DNA from: Flammeovirgaceae bacterium
GTDB taxonomy: Bacteria > Bacteroidota > Bacteroidia > Cytophagales > Cyclobacteriaceae
Length of the DNA: 64,000 nucleotides
Assembly (NCBI GenBank): GCA_021298015.1
Contig: JAJTGY010000018.1
Location: forward strand, 1 to 64,000
Reading direction: 5' to 3'
Shown: one piece after another, positions 19,101 to 28,864 of the stretch
Position numbering within the stretch: the first letter of the stretch is position 1
Layout of the letters: each line of letters opens with the position of its first letter
Translations under genes and position numbers: made by a program
Notes under the pieces: model-generated
What the model was told of the DNA's origin: nothing
Seen by the model: only the letters and a program-made list of their open reading frames with translations
Database searches by the model: none

Positions 19101-20528
19101 TCAAGGAGCCTGAACCAGCCCGCCCGTGAGGCGCACCAGGTTGGTCTTGGCCAATAAGGCGCTGTAGATGGCCAGGTATTTCTCCAAAGCAGCGGTCCGG
19201 TAGTTTTCCTGAACTATCCGGAGGTCAATCGCACTCAACGCCCCGTTTTTGTAGCGCTCGTTGGCCAGTTCCAGATTGAGCTCTGCGGCTTTTTGCTTCG
19301 TGTCGGCAATCACTACCAATTGCCTGCGCAGGTTGTACAAATCCAGGTTTGAGATCAAGTCAAAATCCAGTGACAAGTTCAGTTGTTCGATATTCAACTG
19401 ACCGATTTTTTCCTGAATGCGCGCCTGGTCAATCGCACGCTTTACCTGCCCGCCATTGAAGATGGTCCACCGAAGCGTAAGGTTGGCAAAGGCACCATAG
19501 GAATTACCCGTTTGGGTTTGGTACTCGGGGGCGAATCGACTTTGAATCACCGGAAAGGCCGGGTCGTCATTAACGAAGCCGACCGTGCCTTTTTCCACGG
19601 TGCCGCCCTGTGTAGGGCGAAATTGCGCATTCAAACGGTCCAAGCTTCCGGTTCCGCCAATGTTCAACAGCAGGGACGGGTACAAATTGCTCTTCTGTTG
19701 TAAAATAGCCGTGCGCAGTAACTCCTGATTGATGAACTGATTTCGGAGATTGGTGTTGCTTCGCGTCATCCGTGCCTTCAAATCATAGTAGAATAGCAAC
19801 TCATCTACGAACTCAAGAGGACTCGTGAGGGCATAGACGCGCTCAATGCTATCACTTAGCAACAGGTTGAGGCTACGAAGGGAGTTCTTGTACCGGATTT
19901 CCTGCTGCAACACGTTGGCCGAATCGGTGAGGTAGTTATTCTGTTCCTGCAGCACGTCAAAGGTAATCGCACTGCCCAGGCTCTTGCGCAGTTTCACGAA
20001 TTCATAGCGTTCTTTCGAGAACGAGAGATTGGTGCGCAAAATCTGGAGACTTTCGCGATCAAAGCAGGCCTGGTAGTAACCCAGAATGATGCTTTGAACG
20101 GTGGACTCAATAACGAACGATGCGTTGCCATAACTCAGTTGTTCAAGTTGGGCAAGCCGTTGTTTGTTCATCCTTACCCCAAATCCATCAAAGAGCGTGA
20201 ACTGAATATCCAACTGCCCGTTCAAGTTGTCTGAGATATTTCGCCCGGCAACGGCAAACGGGTTGGCCGGTTTCCGCTGCACGATGCTGTTGTTGTTGGC
20301 CAAATTCAGGTTCACCAGCGGCAGCGCACCCGCCTGACCCCACGTGTTGTTCTTGTTGGCATTTTCGACATTCAGTTTTTCGATCAGAATGTCAAAATTG
20401 TTTTTCAATCCCAGACGAACGGCATCATCCAGCGACAGCGGTTGCTGGCCCCACACCGGAGCACAGGCCAATGCCAGGCCAATCACCCGGCATGCCGGGA
20501 ATAGAAATTTCTTAGTCGATGTGAACAC
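19101..20528 (-). CDS. TolC-family outer membrane efflux protein
   Basis: 475 aa; signal peptide, 'LSLDDAVRLGLKNNFDILIEKLNVENA' TolC repeats. Confidence 0.9.
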   Translation of the reverse strand: MFTSTKKFLFPACRVIGLALACAPVWGQQPLSLDDAVRLGLKNNFDILIEKLNVENANKNNTWGQAGALPLVNLNLANNNSIVQRKPANPFAVAGRNISDNLNGQLDIQFTLFDGFGVRMNKQRLAQLEQLSYGNASFVIESTVQSIILGYYQACFDRESLQILRTNLSFSKERYEFVKLRKSLGSAITFDVLQEQNNYLTDSANVLQQEIRYKNSLRSLNLLLSDSIERVYALTSPLEFVDELLFYYDLKARMTRSNTNLRNQFINQELLRTAILQQKSNLYPSLLLNIGGTGSLDRLNAQFRPTQGGTVEKGTVGFVNDDPAFPVIQSRFAPEYQTQTGNSYGAFANLTLRWTIFNGGQVKRAIDQARIQEKIGQLNIEQLNLSLDFDLISNLDLYNLRRQLVVIADTKQKAAELNLELANERYKNGALSAIDLRIVQENYRTAALEKYLAIYSALLAKTNLVRLTGGLVQAP

Positions 20529-23500
20529 GGGCTTCTTTCGAGGATAAATACGAATAGATGGCAGGGATGACGTACAGCGTCAGCAGCGTGGCAAACAACA
20601 TGCCGCCAATAACGGCCATGCCCATGGACACGCGGCTTTCGGAGCCGGCACCGAGAGCTAGTGCAATGGGCAAAATGCCCAGAATGGTAGACAGACTGGT
20701 CATTACAATCGGACGGAAACGGGATTCCGCTGCTTCGACCACCGCTTGCAAAACATTCTTTCCCTGCTCTTTGCGCTGGTTGGCAAACTCGACAATCAAA
20801 ATGCCGTTTTTGGTCACCAGGCCGATCAACATAATGATTCCAATCTGACTGAAAATATTCAGGGTCTGGTTGAAATACCACAGGGTGATCAATGCACCCG
20901 CGATGGCCAACGGCACAGTGAACATGATGATAAAAGGGTCGCGGAAACTCTCGAACTGACCTGCCAAAACCAGATAGATGATGATCAGGGCGATGAGCAA
21001 GGCCATATAAATGCTGGATGAACTCTCGGCAAACTCGCGCGAAGCGCCATCGAGGCTGGTGGTAAAGCGCTCATCCAGAACTTCATCGGCAATGCGCTGC
21101 ATTTCCTTAATCCCTTCGCCCAAAGCCACCCCTTTTGCCAACTGGGCCTGCACCTTGGCTGAAGAGTAGCGGTTGAACCGGTAGAGTTGTGGGGGGCTGC
21201 TCAATTCCTGAAACGTTACGAGGTTGTCAAGCTGAATGAGTTCGCCACGTCTGTTTTTGACATACAGCGTTTTCAAGTCGAGCGGCTCATTTCGGTCTGC
21301 CCGCTCCACCTGCCCGATGATTTGATATTGTTTGCCATCCATGATGAAATTCCCGAAGCGGGAGCCACTCAAGCCCAATTGCAAGGTTTGCGCGATATCA
21401 ATAACGTTAACGCCCAGGTTACGCGCTTTATCCCGATCGATGGTAATGTTGATTTCCGGTTTGGTGAATTTCAAATCCAGATCAACAAAGGCAAACTTGT
21501 CGCTGGCGGCTGCCTTTTGCATAAACACGGGCAATACTTCCTTGAGCTGATAAAGCTCGGCTGCCTGCACCACGAACTGCAACGGGAAGCCGCCCCTGCG
21601 GTCGCCAATGGTTTGTGCCTGTGTGGTAAACGTGCGCACACCTGTGAACTTTCTCACTTTTGCCGTTACATCATCCACGATGCCCTGTTGCGTGCGGTCG
21701 CGTTCTTCCGGTGATTTCAAAATGACACGAACAAAACCCGAGTTAACACCGGCACCCCCAAAGCCCGGGGCCGTTACGGACACCAAACCTGCGCGCTCGG
21801 GCACTTCCTCCTGAATGAAGGCGGTAAGTTCCCGCACATAGCTGTCCATATATTCAAATGTGGCACCTTCCGGGGCTTGCGCCTGTAAGCGAAACTCACT
21901 GCGATCTTCCAGTGGCGCAAGTTCAGAAGGCATCGTTGCCCCGAGCCCATAAATCAATCCCGCACTACCGAGTACGATGACAAAGGCCAGCCATCTTCGT
22001 TGCATAAAACCCTGAAGCGATAGCGAATAAGCATTGGTGAGCCAGTTGAAGAACGGCTCGGTCTTCCGGTAAAGCCAGGGTTGCTGCTCGCGCCTTTTGA
22101 GCAGGCGGGCACTCATCATGGGTGTTAGCGTGAGTGAGACAAAAGCTGAGATGGCCACCGAGCTGGCTACCACGAGGCCAAATTCGCGGAAGAGACGACC
22201 GGTGAGACCCTGGAGAAAAATCACGGGTAAGAAAACCGCGACTACGGAAACCGTGGTGGAGATCACTGCGAAATAGATTTCGGTTGAGCCACGCTTGGCG
22301 GCCTCCATAGGTTCCTCTCCTTCTTCCACTTTTACGTAAATGTTTTCGAGCACCACAATGGCATCGTCCACCACAAGGCCAATGGCTAATACAATACCCA
22401 GCAGGGTAAGTACATTGATGGTGAAACCCAGGAGATACATGACAAAAAAGGCTCCGATGAGGGATATGGGAATCGTCACAATCGGTATGACGGTGGTGCG
22501 CCAATCGCGCAGGAAGATGAAGATAATGGACAACACGAGAAAGAAGGCGATCAGAATCGTTTCCTCCACCTCGGCAATCGATGACAAAATGTACCGGGTA
22601 GAGTCGTAACTCATCTGGTAGCTTACATCCGGGGGCAGGTCGCGCTGGATCTGGTCGAGCTTTTGGTATAAGCGCTCTGCGATATCAATGTTGTTGGCTC
22701 CCGGTTGTGCCACAATGGCGAGTGCACAACCCGGAATGCCATCGCGCCTCAGAATGGTGCGGTCGTTTTCGGGGTATAACTGGGCACGTCCGATATCGGA
22801 AAACCGGACCACGTTGCCACCGTCTTCCTTAATGATCAGATTATTGAAGTCATCTTCGGTATTCAACCGGCCGAGCGTACGCACGGTCAGTTCAGTGTTG
22901 TTTCCTTCCACGCGCCCCGAGGGCAGCTCAACGTTTTCGCGGTTGACCGCTTGCAGCACGTCCGAAGGGGCCAGTTTTAAGGAGGCCAGTTTGATGGGAT
23001 CCATCCACAGGCGCATGGAGTACCTGCGCTGGCCCCAAATCTGCACGGAACTTACACCCGGAATGGTTTGAATGCGTTCTTTGAAATAGATCTCGGCAAT
23101 GCGCGATATCTCCAGCAGGTTCCGTTTGTCGCTTCGTACCGTCAAAAAGATAATGGGGCTTGAATCAGCGTCCGCTTTTTCAACCACAGGCGGGTCAACA
23201 TCCGGAGGCAGGCGGTTGAGGGCGCCTGATACCTTATCGCGAACATCGTTGGCCGCTGCTTCAATGTTAACTCCTAATTCAAACTCTACCGTTATGTTGC
23301 TGCGACCTTCGCGACTTACTGAGGTCAGTGTGCGAATGCCGGGTACACCGTTGATGGCATCCTCCAGCGGTTCGGTAATCTGCGATTCAATAACATCTGC
23401 ATTCGCGCCAATGTAGGTGGTGCTCACCGTCACCACGGGCGGGTCAACACTGGGGAATTCACGAACGCCCAAAAAGGAGAATCCGATAATGCCGAACAGC

Positions 23501-23568
23501 ACAATGACCATCGACATCACGATGGCGAGTACAGGCCGCTTAATGCTGATAATAGACAGACTTGCCAT
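20512..23568 (-). CDS. RND multidrug efflux permease (AcrB/MexF-like)
   Basis: 1018 aa; 'GLVVDDAIVVLENIYVKVEEG' TM4 Asp pair; full RND architecture. Confidence 0.95.
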   Translation of the reverse strand: MASLSIISIKRPVLAIVMSMVIVLFGIIGFSFLGVREFPSVDPPVVTVSTTYIGANADVIESQITEPLEDAINGVPGIRTLTSVSREGRSNITVEFELGVNIEAAANDVRDKVSGALNRLPPDVDPPVVEKADADSSPIIFLTVRSDKRNLLEISRIAEIYFKERIQTIPGVSSVQIWGQRRYSMRLWMDPIKLASLKLAPSDVLQAVNRENVELPSGRVEGNNTELTVRTLGRLNTEDDFNNLIIKEDGGNVVRFSDIGRAQLYPENDRTILRRDGIPGCALAIVAQPGANNIDIAERLYQKLDQIQRDLPPDVSYQMSYDSTRYILSSIAEVEETILIAFFLVLSIIFIFLRDWRTTVIPIVTIPISLIGAFFVMYLLGFTINVLTLLGIVLAIGLVVDDAIVVLENIYVKVEEGEEPMEAAKRGSTEIYFAVISTTVSVVAVFLPVIFLQGLTGRLFREFGLVVASSVAISAFVSLTLTPMMSARLLKRREQQPWLYRKTEPFFNWLTNAYSLSLQGFMQRRWLAFVIVLGSAGLIYGLGATMPSELAPLEDRSEFRLQAQAPEGATFEYMDSYVRELTAFIQEEVPERAGLVSVTAPGFGGAGVNSGFVRVILKSPEERDRTQQGIVDDVTAKVRKFTGVRTFTTQAQTIGDRRGGFPLQFVVQAAELYQLKEVLPVFMQKAAASDKFAFVDLDLKFTKPEINITIDRDKARNLGVNVIDIAQTLQLGLSGSRFGNFIMDGKQYQIIGQVERADRNEPLDLKTLYVKNRRGELIQLDNLVTFQELSSPPQLYRFNRYSSAKVQAQLAKGVALGEGIKEMQRIADEVLDERFTTSLDGASREFAESSSSIYMALLIALIIIYLVLAGQFESFRDPFIIMFTVPLAIAGALITLWYFNQTLNIFSQIGIIMLIGLVTKNGILIVEFANQRKEQGKNVLQAVVEAAESRFRPIVMTSLSTILGILPIALALGAGSESRVSMGMAVIGGMLFATLLTLYVIPAIYSYLSSKEARVHID

Positions 23569-23573
23569 GTGCC

Positions 23574-24635
23574 TTACTTCATTTTGCTAATACCCACTTC
23601 CATTCCGCTGCGCAATTGCAAAATACCGGTCGTCAACACGGTATCTCCCACCTGTAGTCCACTAAGCACTTCCAGTGATTTTTCGGTGCGAATGCCTGTG
23701 GTGATGCTCACCTCCGCCACTTTACCGTTTCGGAGAACAAACACTTTCTTTCCGTCTTGTTCCGGCACCACCGCCTCGGTGGGCACCAGCAGGGCATCAT
23801 CCAATGTTTCCAGGATCAGATCAATCTTTACAAATTGTCCTGGCAAAAGACGGCCGCTAGTGTTATCCGCTACGGCCCGCAAACGCAGTGTGCGGGTTTC
23901 CAGGTCAATGCGAGGCTCTATGGCATAAACCTCACCCTCAAAGAAAGTGGTGTCGTTTTCGATCGTAAACCGGATTTTTTTTCCGGCTGTTACCTGCGTG
24001 CTATACCGGCCCGGTACCGCAAATTCGATTTTGGCGGGATTAATGTTGTATAGTGTTGCGATGACAGTGCTGGGCGAGATGTAAGATCCTTCACTTACAT
24101 ACCGGAGGCCGATGCGGCCCTCAAACGGGGCTTTGATTCTTGTTTTTTCCAACTGTGCTTCCAGCAGTTTGATATCCGCTGTGGTGGTGTTCAGGCGGTT
24201 CAGCGCGTTCTCATATTCTTCCTGGCTGATGGCATCCTTCTCCAACAGCTTGCGTTGCCGGAATTCATTGTCCTCGTTCAGCTTCCGGTTGTACTTCTGC
24301 TTCTCCAACTGCGCTCGCGTCTCCTCGTCATGAATCAGTACCAACACTTCGCCTTTCTTCACGGTCTTGCCTTCGCTGAACGTGATTGACGCTATCTTTC
24401 CCGACACTTCGCTTTTGAGCTCCAACGACTCATTGGCTTGCACCGAACCCGTGACGATTAACTTATTATCAAGCCGGGACGGCCGGACCGTGATGGCCTC
24501 AACGGCCATTTTTCCAGGCCCACGCGGGGCATCCGCGGCCGGACCCTTTTTGGACTTGAAAAGATCCAGCTTGGGAACGATCAACAAGGCGGCTATCGCC
24601 ACTACCACTCCAACTGTGATCAATGTTTTCTTCAT
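23574..24635 (-). CDS. RND efflux periplasmic adaptor (membrane fusion) protein
   Basis: 'VTGSVQANESLELKSEVSGKIASITFSEGKTVKKGEVLVLIHDEETRAQLE'. Confidence 0.93.
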   Translation of the reverse strand: MKKTLITVGVVVAIAALLIVPKLDLFKSKKGPAADAPRGPGKMAVEAITVRPSRLDNKLIVTGSVQANESLELKSEVSGKIASITFSEGKTVKKGEVLVLIHDEETRAQLEKQKYNRKLNEDNEFRQRKLLEKDAISQEEYENALNRLNTTTADIKLLEAQLEKTRIKAPFEGRIGLRYVSEGSYISPSTVIATLYNINPAKIEFAVPGRYSTQVTAGKKIRFTIENDTTFFEGEVYAIEPRIDLETRTLRLRAVADNTSGRLLPGQFVKIDLILETLDDALLVPTEAVVPEQDGKKVFVLRNGKVAEVSITTGIRTEKSLEVLSGLQVGDTVLTTGILQLRSGMEVGISKMK

Positions 24636-24662
24636 TTTAAAACAGAATTCGGTTGATTAAAC

Positions 24663-25280
24663 TCAACTACCGGAAAATTGGTTTCGCTCACAAAACATTT
24701 CGTGCAGCGACAAAACCTGAGGGATGACCAATTGAGTCTCATCGTTATCAATCAAAAAATCCGCCCGCTTCACTTTCTCCTCTTCCGGCCATTGCCGATT
24801 AAATATGTTTCGCACCTCGTCCTCCGTGCGGTTCCGGTCACGTTGCAGCACCCGTTGAATGCGCAGCGCCTCCGGAGCCCTTACCACGATCATTCGGTCA
24901 ACGGTTTTATCCGCGCCCGCTTCGTACATCAGGGCGGCTTCTCGGATTACGTAAGGGGCTAGCTGTTGACCGGATGCCCACCGCTGGTAATCTTCGGCCA
25001 CCCGCGGATGAACCAGTTGATTCAACTTTTCCAGCCGCTCGGGACGGCTGAAAACTTCGGCCGCCAGATACGTCCGATTTAACGAACCATCTGCACCGAA
25101 TGACAAGTTTCCGAATTCTTTTTTGATCTGTTCCACCAGTATTCCGTCAGTGGTCATTAGTACTTTCGCTCGGCTATCGGCATCGTATACGGGTATGCCC
25201 AGGCAGGCAAAGATTCGGCAAACCAGGCTTTTGCCCGATCCGATCCCACCCGTAATGCCTACCTGTAGGTTTGACGCCAT
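24663..25280 (-). CDS. coaE: Dephospho-CoA kinase
   Basis: 'LQVGITGGIGSGKSLVCRIFACLGIPVYDADSRAK'. Start at ATG 25280. Confidence 0.95.
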   Translation of the reverse strand: MASNLQVGITGGIGSGKSLVCRIFACLGIPVYDADSRAKVLMTTDGILVEQIKKEFGNLSFGADGSLNRTYLAAEVFSRPERLEKLNQLVHPRVAEDYQRWASGQQLAPYVIREAALMYEAGADKTVDRMIVVRAPEALRIQRVLQRDRNRTEDEVRNIFNRQWPEEEKVKRADFLIDNDETQLVIPQVLSLHEMFCERNQFSGS

Positions 25281-25287
25281 GATGATT

Positions 25288-26217
25288 TTAAGGATTTCGC
25301 GGGAGTTGAACGGAATCGATCTGAAGCAGCCGGGCCCAGTCAGGAACACCGGTAATCTGGGGTGTAACCCACCCGGAGTTGCTCAGGCTTGCCCGAGCCT
25401 GGATCGTCTCACGCAGGTTGCGTAGCGAGGCGTTTGCGTCCATTTCAACACGGACGGCCACGCTGTCCGGAAACCCACGCACTTTTCGGTTGCCTTCGAC
25501 TGTGAGGGGCACGCGAACCTCCAGCTGCCGCACGCGACCCACCGGAAAACTCACCAACACCATGGGCGGTGATCGTTTGATGAAGTCATTGTCCGGAATT
25601 CCTACCTCAACATCTTGGCGAACCAGTTCATCCACGCGACTGCCGCGCGGAGTAACCAGGAGCACCGCTGGTAGTTTTTCAACGATGCTTTTGGGGCCTT
25701 CTACAGCAATACTGTCCGGCTCAACGGTGATTGCCCCAATGCGACCAAAGCCCTCGCGGAAACGAACAGCCGATAAGTCGGCCTGAACGGCCAATGGGCG
25801 CGTGATAGCCACATCCAGATGAATGAACAAGGTGTCGGTTACCACGGATTTGATTTCAAGAGCTCCCAACTGACCTTCCAGCACGGGCGCAAGTTGGGAC
25901 CCCAGGAGTTTTCGCACTTCCAGCGGCCGATCGAGGGGCACCACGAGCTCAGGGACTTTTAGACCGAAATGTTTACGCGATAAATCCCACCCCAGGCCGC
26001 TTACATTCAACGTTACATGCGTTGGCAATGCCTCGGCTGGCATAAACCGTTGCTGATCATAGTCAAACGTTAACGGGAAGCGGATGTTAGTTGAGTACGT
26101 CTTGTTCAACGCATTGAACAACCAAAACACCACTGCTGCCAGAAGGCACAGAAACAGCGCCTTCCAATTGGTTCGGTTAAAATGAAAAACCTTGACAATG
26201 GCCTTTAGCAAACCCAT
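25288..26217 (-). CDS. YbbR-like/CdaR family protein
   Basis: 309 aa, N-terminal TM, YbbR-type repeats; located between coaE and yajC. Confidence 0.8.
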   Translation of the reverse strand: MGLLKAIVKVFHFNRTNWKALFLCLLAAVVFWLFNALNKTYSTNIRFPLTFDYDQQRFMPAEALPTHVTLNVSGLGWDLSRKHFGLKVPELVVPLDRPLEVRKLLGSQLAPVLEGQLGALEIKSVVTDTLFIHLDVAITRPLAVQADLSAVRFREGFGRIGAITVEPDSIAVEGPKSIVEKLPAVLLVTPRGSRVDELVRQDVEVGIPDNDFIKRSPPMVLVSFPVGRVRQLEVRVPLTVEGNRKVRGFPDSVAVRVEMDANASLRNLRETIQARASLSNSGWVTPQITGVPDWARLLQIDSVQLPRNP

Positions 26218-26250
26218 GAGGCCACCAAAGGTACAAGAATTGCAGCTCGC

Positions 26251-26562
26251 TTACGCCTTTTTGGCGGTAATAGCCTTGGTGGATTCCATCGAGATGGAAG
26301 ACTTATTGAAACGGATGCGACCGCCACGTTCTACTTCGAGTACAAACGTGTCATCTTCCATTTCGGCCACTCGCCCATGCGCCCCGCCAATCGTTACCAC
26401 CTTGTCGCCCACCTTTACCTCATCAATGAATTTCTTTTGGTCTTTCGCTTTTTTCTGCTGGGGCCGGATCATAAAGAAATAAAAAACAATGACGATCAAT
26501 ACCAGCGGGATGAATTGCATCCAATTGGATTGGGCTTGTGCCTGGAGAATAACTGCGTACAT
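26251..26562 (-). CDS. yajC: Preprotein translocase subunit YajC
   Basis: 'FYFFMIRPQQKKAKDQKKFIDEVKVGDKVVTIGGAHGRV'. Confidence 0.95.
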   Translation of the reverse strand: MYAVILQAQAQSNWMQFIPLVLIVIVFYFFMIRPQQKKAKDQKKFIDEVKVGDKVVTIGGAHGRVAEMEDDTFVLEVERGGRIRFNKSSISMESTKAITAKKA

Positions 26563-26621
26563 GGTTCTAAAAATTAGGGCGTAAAGATATTGAGATATTC
26601 TGTTTACTGGGGATGAAAAGA

Positions 26622-26648
26622 AAAAATCCCGCTCGTAGCGGGATTTTT
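26622..26648. terminator. Rho-independent terminator, perfect 12-bp stem (AAAAATCCCGCT-CGT-AGCGGGATTTTT)
   Basis: Perfect inverted repeat with flanking A/T runs, just downstream of the DUF1573 gene. Confidence 0.9.
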
Positions 26649-26666
26649 ATATTGCCTTTGTTCGGG

Positions 26667-27257
26667 TTATTGCTTCACCGGGCCATTGTCACCCGTTGCC
26701 TTACCTACAACCATCGCCTTGAAATTCAATTGTGTTGTTTTAGGCCACGTGTTGGCCGTAACGGTGATGCTCTTGTTGTTTACGCCTGGTTTGCCGTTGC
26801 TGTCAAATTCAGCTTTGACAAAGCCGGTGCCCCCAACGGGGATTGGTTCTTTCGTCCAATCGGGTACCGTGCAACCGCACGAAGGCTGTGCACTTTGAAT
26901 GATGAGCGGTGCCTCGCCCGTATTTTTGAATTTGTAAGTATGAACTACTTTTTGCCCTTCGTTAATGGTGCCGAAGTCATGGGCGGTTGTCTCGAAGGAC
27001 AGCACAGGCAGCGGGCCCTCGGGCTTGGTTTCTGGCTGCGGTGTGGGCTGGGGTGTTTGGGCCGGGGTTGCCGGAGCCTGATTTTTGGCTTCCATCTGCG
27101 CCAGCCGTGACTCTAACTCCGCAATTTTCTTTTCCGCATCGCGGTTCTTACAGGCAGCTACCAGCACGATCAACGCCAGGGCTACCATTAATTTCGTCAT
27201 AATTTTCATCGTCATACTCGTTTCTGTTACAAAATTAAGGTTTAGGCAGCAGCACAC
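26667..27257 (-). CDS. DUF1573 domain-containing protein
   Basis: 'FETTAHDFGTINEGQKVVHTYKFKNTGEAPLIIQSAQPSCGCTVPDWTKEPIPVGG'. Confidence 0.92.
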   Translation of the reverse strand: MCCCLNLNFVTETSMTMKIMTKLMVALALIVLVAACKNRDAEKKIAELESRLAQMEAKNQAPATPAQTPQPTPQPETKPEGPLPVLSFETTAHDFGTINEGQKVVHTYKFKNTGEAPLIIQSAQPSCGCTVPDWTKEPIPVGGTGFVKAEFDSNGKPGVNNKSITVTANTWPKTTQLNFKAMVVGKATGDNGPVKQ

Positions 27258-27274
27258 TACCTATTAACACATCA

Positions 27275-27595
27275 TTATAAACTCTTTTTGCCACGCAACT
27301 GTTCCAGCAGTTCATCCACGTCTTCCAACAGGCGTTGTGCCTTACCCTGGGCTTCGTTCACGATTTTTTGGCCTTGTGGGCGTGCCTTGGAATGGCCGTT
27401 TCCATTTTCGGCTACATTGCCGGCAACCAACTCGTTCAGGTAGTCTTCGAGCATCTTTTTGTATTTGTCGAGGCGGTACGAGAGCTTTTCGCGGGTTACG
27501 GAACCCTTATCGGGCGCGTATAAAATGCCCAAAATGGTGCCCACTGCGGCTCCGGCTAAAAAGGCCATGAGGGTGTTGCTGCTTTTTTTGCTCAT
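27275..27595 (-). CDS. YtxH domain-containing protein
   Basis: 'FLAGAAVGTILGILYAPDKGSVTREKL'. Confidence 0.9.
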   Translation of the reverse strand: MSKKSSNTLMAFLAGAAVGTILGILYAPDKGSVTREKLSYRLDKYKKMLEDYLNELVAGNVAENGNGHSKARPQGQKIVNEAQGKAQRLLEDVDELLEQLRGKKSL

Positions 27596-27665
27596 ATCAG
27601 GCGAGTTAAAAATTCGAGCTCGAAAGATACAGTTTTTGGCTGAATCGCGCAGGCAGCCGTTACGG

Positions 27666-28790
27666 TTACTTATTGTCGATAAGACCCCGGCCGCTCTTTC
27701 GAATCACGCCCTGTTGCTGCAGCGTTTTCGTGATCACGTCCAGAATGCCATTGATGAATTGACGGCTTTTTGGTGTACTGTATTTTTTGGCCAGTTCGAT
27801 GTACTCGTTCAGGGTAACTTTTACCGGGATCTGTGGAAACGAGATCATCTCGGCTATTGCCATTTCCAGAATCACCCGGTCGGTAAGGGGCAAACGATCT
27901 ACCTCCCAGTTTTTGGTATTGTCAGCAATCAGTTTGGTGTATTCAGGTTTTAACGATGTGGCCTGCGTGAAGAGCTTCTCGAGAAACTCTTTGTCGTCAT
28001 TCCAATCAATCGTGAGTTTCTGTATTTCAACCTTGCCGTTCTCCAGTGTTTTGATGGTCTTTTCAACCAGGCCTTTGATTACTTCTTTGTCTTCCACCCA
28101 GCGAAGGTCCTGCTCTTCAAAGTAGTCGTGGATTACGCCCTTACCCACAACAAGTCTGCGCAGCATTTGCTTGAGCAGTTGCTTGTCATCATCGGCAGTG
28201 GGCTTTTGCAATTCCTGGTAGGCCTGATATTCCTTGCCGGCTTTGAAAATTTCGCGAAACCACCTGCGGGCAAAGTCCTGTCGGGTTCCCCAGCCGGCAT
28301 CGAATTGCAGAATGGCCTTTTGCAGTTCATCGTTAGCCTGGAGGGCTTTCACCACCTGATTGCCCAACCAGTTCGTGTGGTTGCTTTTGGTGTCTTCTTT
28401 TGCGAGGTCGTAAAAATTCAGCCAAAGTGCGTACACGGAGTAATACCAGCTACTGATGCGCGAAACCTCGCTGACCAGGTTTGTTTTCAGGTGCTGGTGA
28501 TCTTTCTTCACCTGCTTTTCGAACATGGCCAGTCCGTCCTTTACGGCTGTGGTGATTTTGTCATCCTCCAGGCTGGCTTCGGGCGAGCGAAACTTTTTCT
28601 CGAAAAATTGAATGGCCTGCTTCCGTTGTTTTTTCAAACCCTCCTTGTCCTGTACCTCCATTGAATTGAGGTCGGGCAGGAAGTGATCCCCCACCCAATC
28701 TTTGGCCAGCTCAAAATCGGCTTCTTTACATTGTTCGAATGCAAAAAGATTTTGCATGATTTTGATGCGGAGGGTGTGTCGGTTCAGCAT
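27666..28790 (-). CDS. nusB: Transcription antitermination factor NusB (long Bacteroidota form)
   Basis: 'MLNRHTLRIKIMQNLFAFEQ' N-terminus; C-term 'LPLTDRVILEMAIAEMISFPQIPVKVTLNEYIELAKKYSTPKSRQFINGILD'. Confidence 0.93.
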   Translation of the reverse strand: MLNRHTLRIKIMQNLFAFEQCKEADFELAKDWVGDHFLPDLNSMEVQDKEGLKKQRKQAIQFFEKKFRSPEASLEDDKITTAVKDGLAMFEKQVKKDHQHLKTNLVSEVSRISSWYYSVYALWLNFYDLAKEDTKSNHTNWLGNQVVKALQANDELQKAILQFDAGWGTRQDFARRWFREIFKAGKEYQAYQELQKPTADDDKQLLKQMLRRLVVGKGVIHDYFEEQDLRWVEDKEVIKGLVEKTIKTLENGKVEIQKLTIDWNDDKEFLEKLFTQATSLKPEYTKLIADNTKNWEVDRLPLTDRVILEMAIAEMISFPQIPVKVTLNEYIELAKKYSTPKSRQFINGILDVITKTLQQQGVIRKSGRGLIDNK

Positions 28791-28814
28791 GGCACGGAAA
28801 AGAACGGTAAAGCG

Positions 28815-28822
28815 CAAAAATA
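28815..28822 (-). promoter_or_regulatory. Bacteroidota -7 box (TATTTTTG) upstream of nusB
   Basis: Exact TAnnTTTG match on the minus strand, about 25 bp upstream of the nusB ATG at 28790. Confidence 0.5.
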
Positions 28823-28864
28823 ATTGAATTCGCCCTGTCCGGAAAGTAATCAGGCGAGCGAAGG

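Noticed and set aside
20483-20881. 132-aa minus-strand ORF within the RND pump gene
   Set aside because: Out-of-frame translation of the pump C-terminus, Arg/His-rich as expected of shadow frames.
21965-22504. 179-aa minus-strand ORF inside the RND pump gene
   Set aside because: Shadow frame of a GC-rich coding region; no signal of its own.
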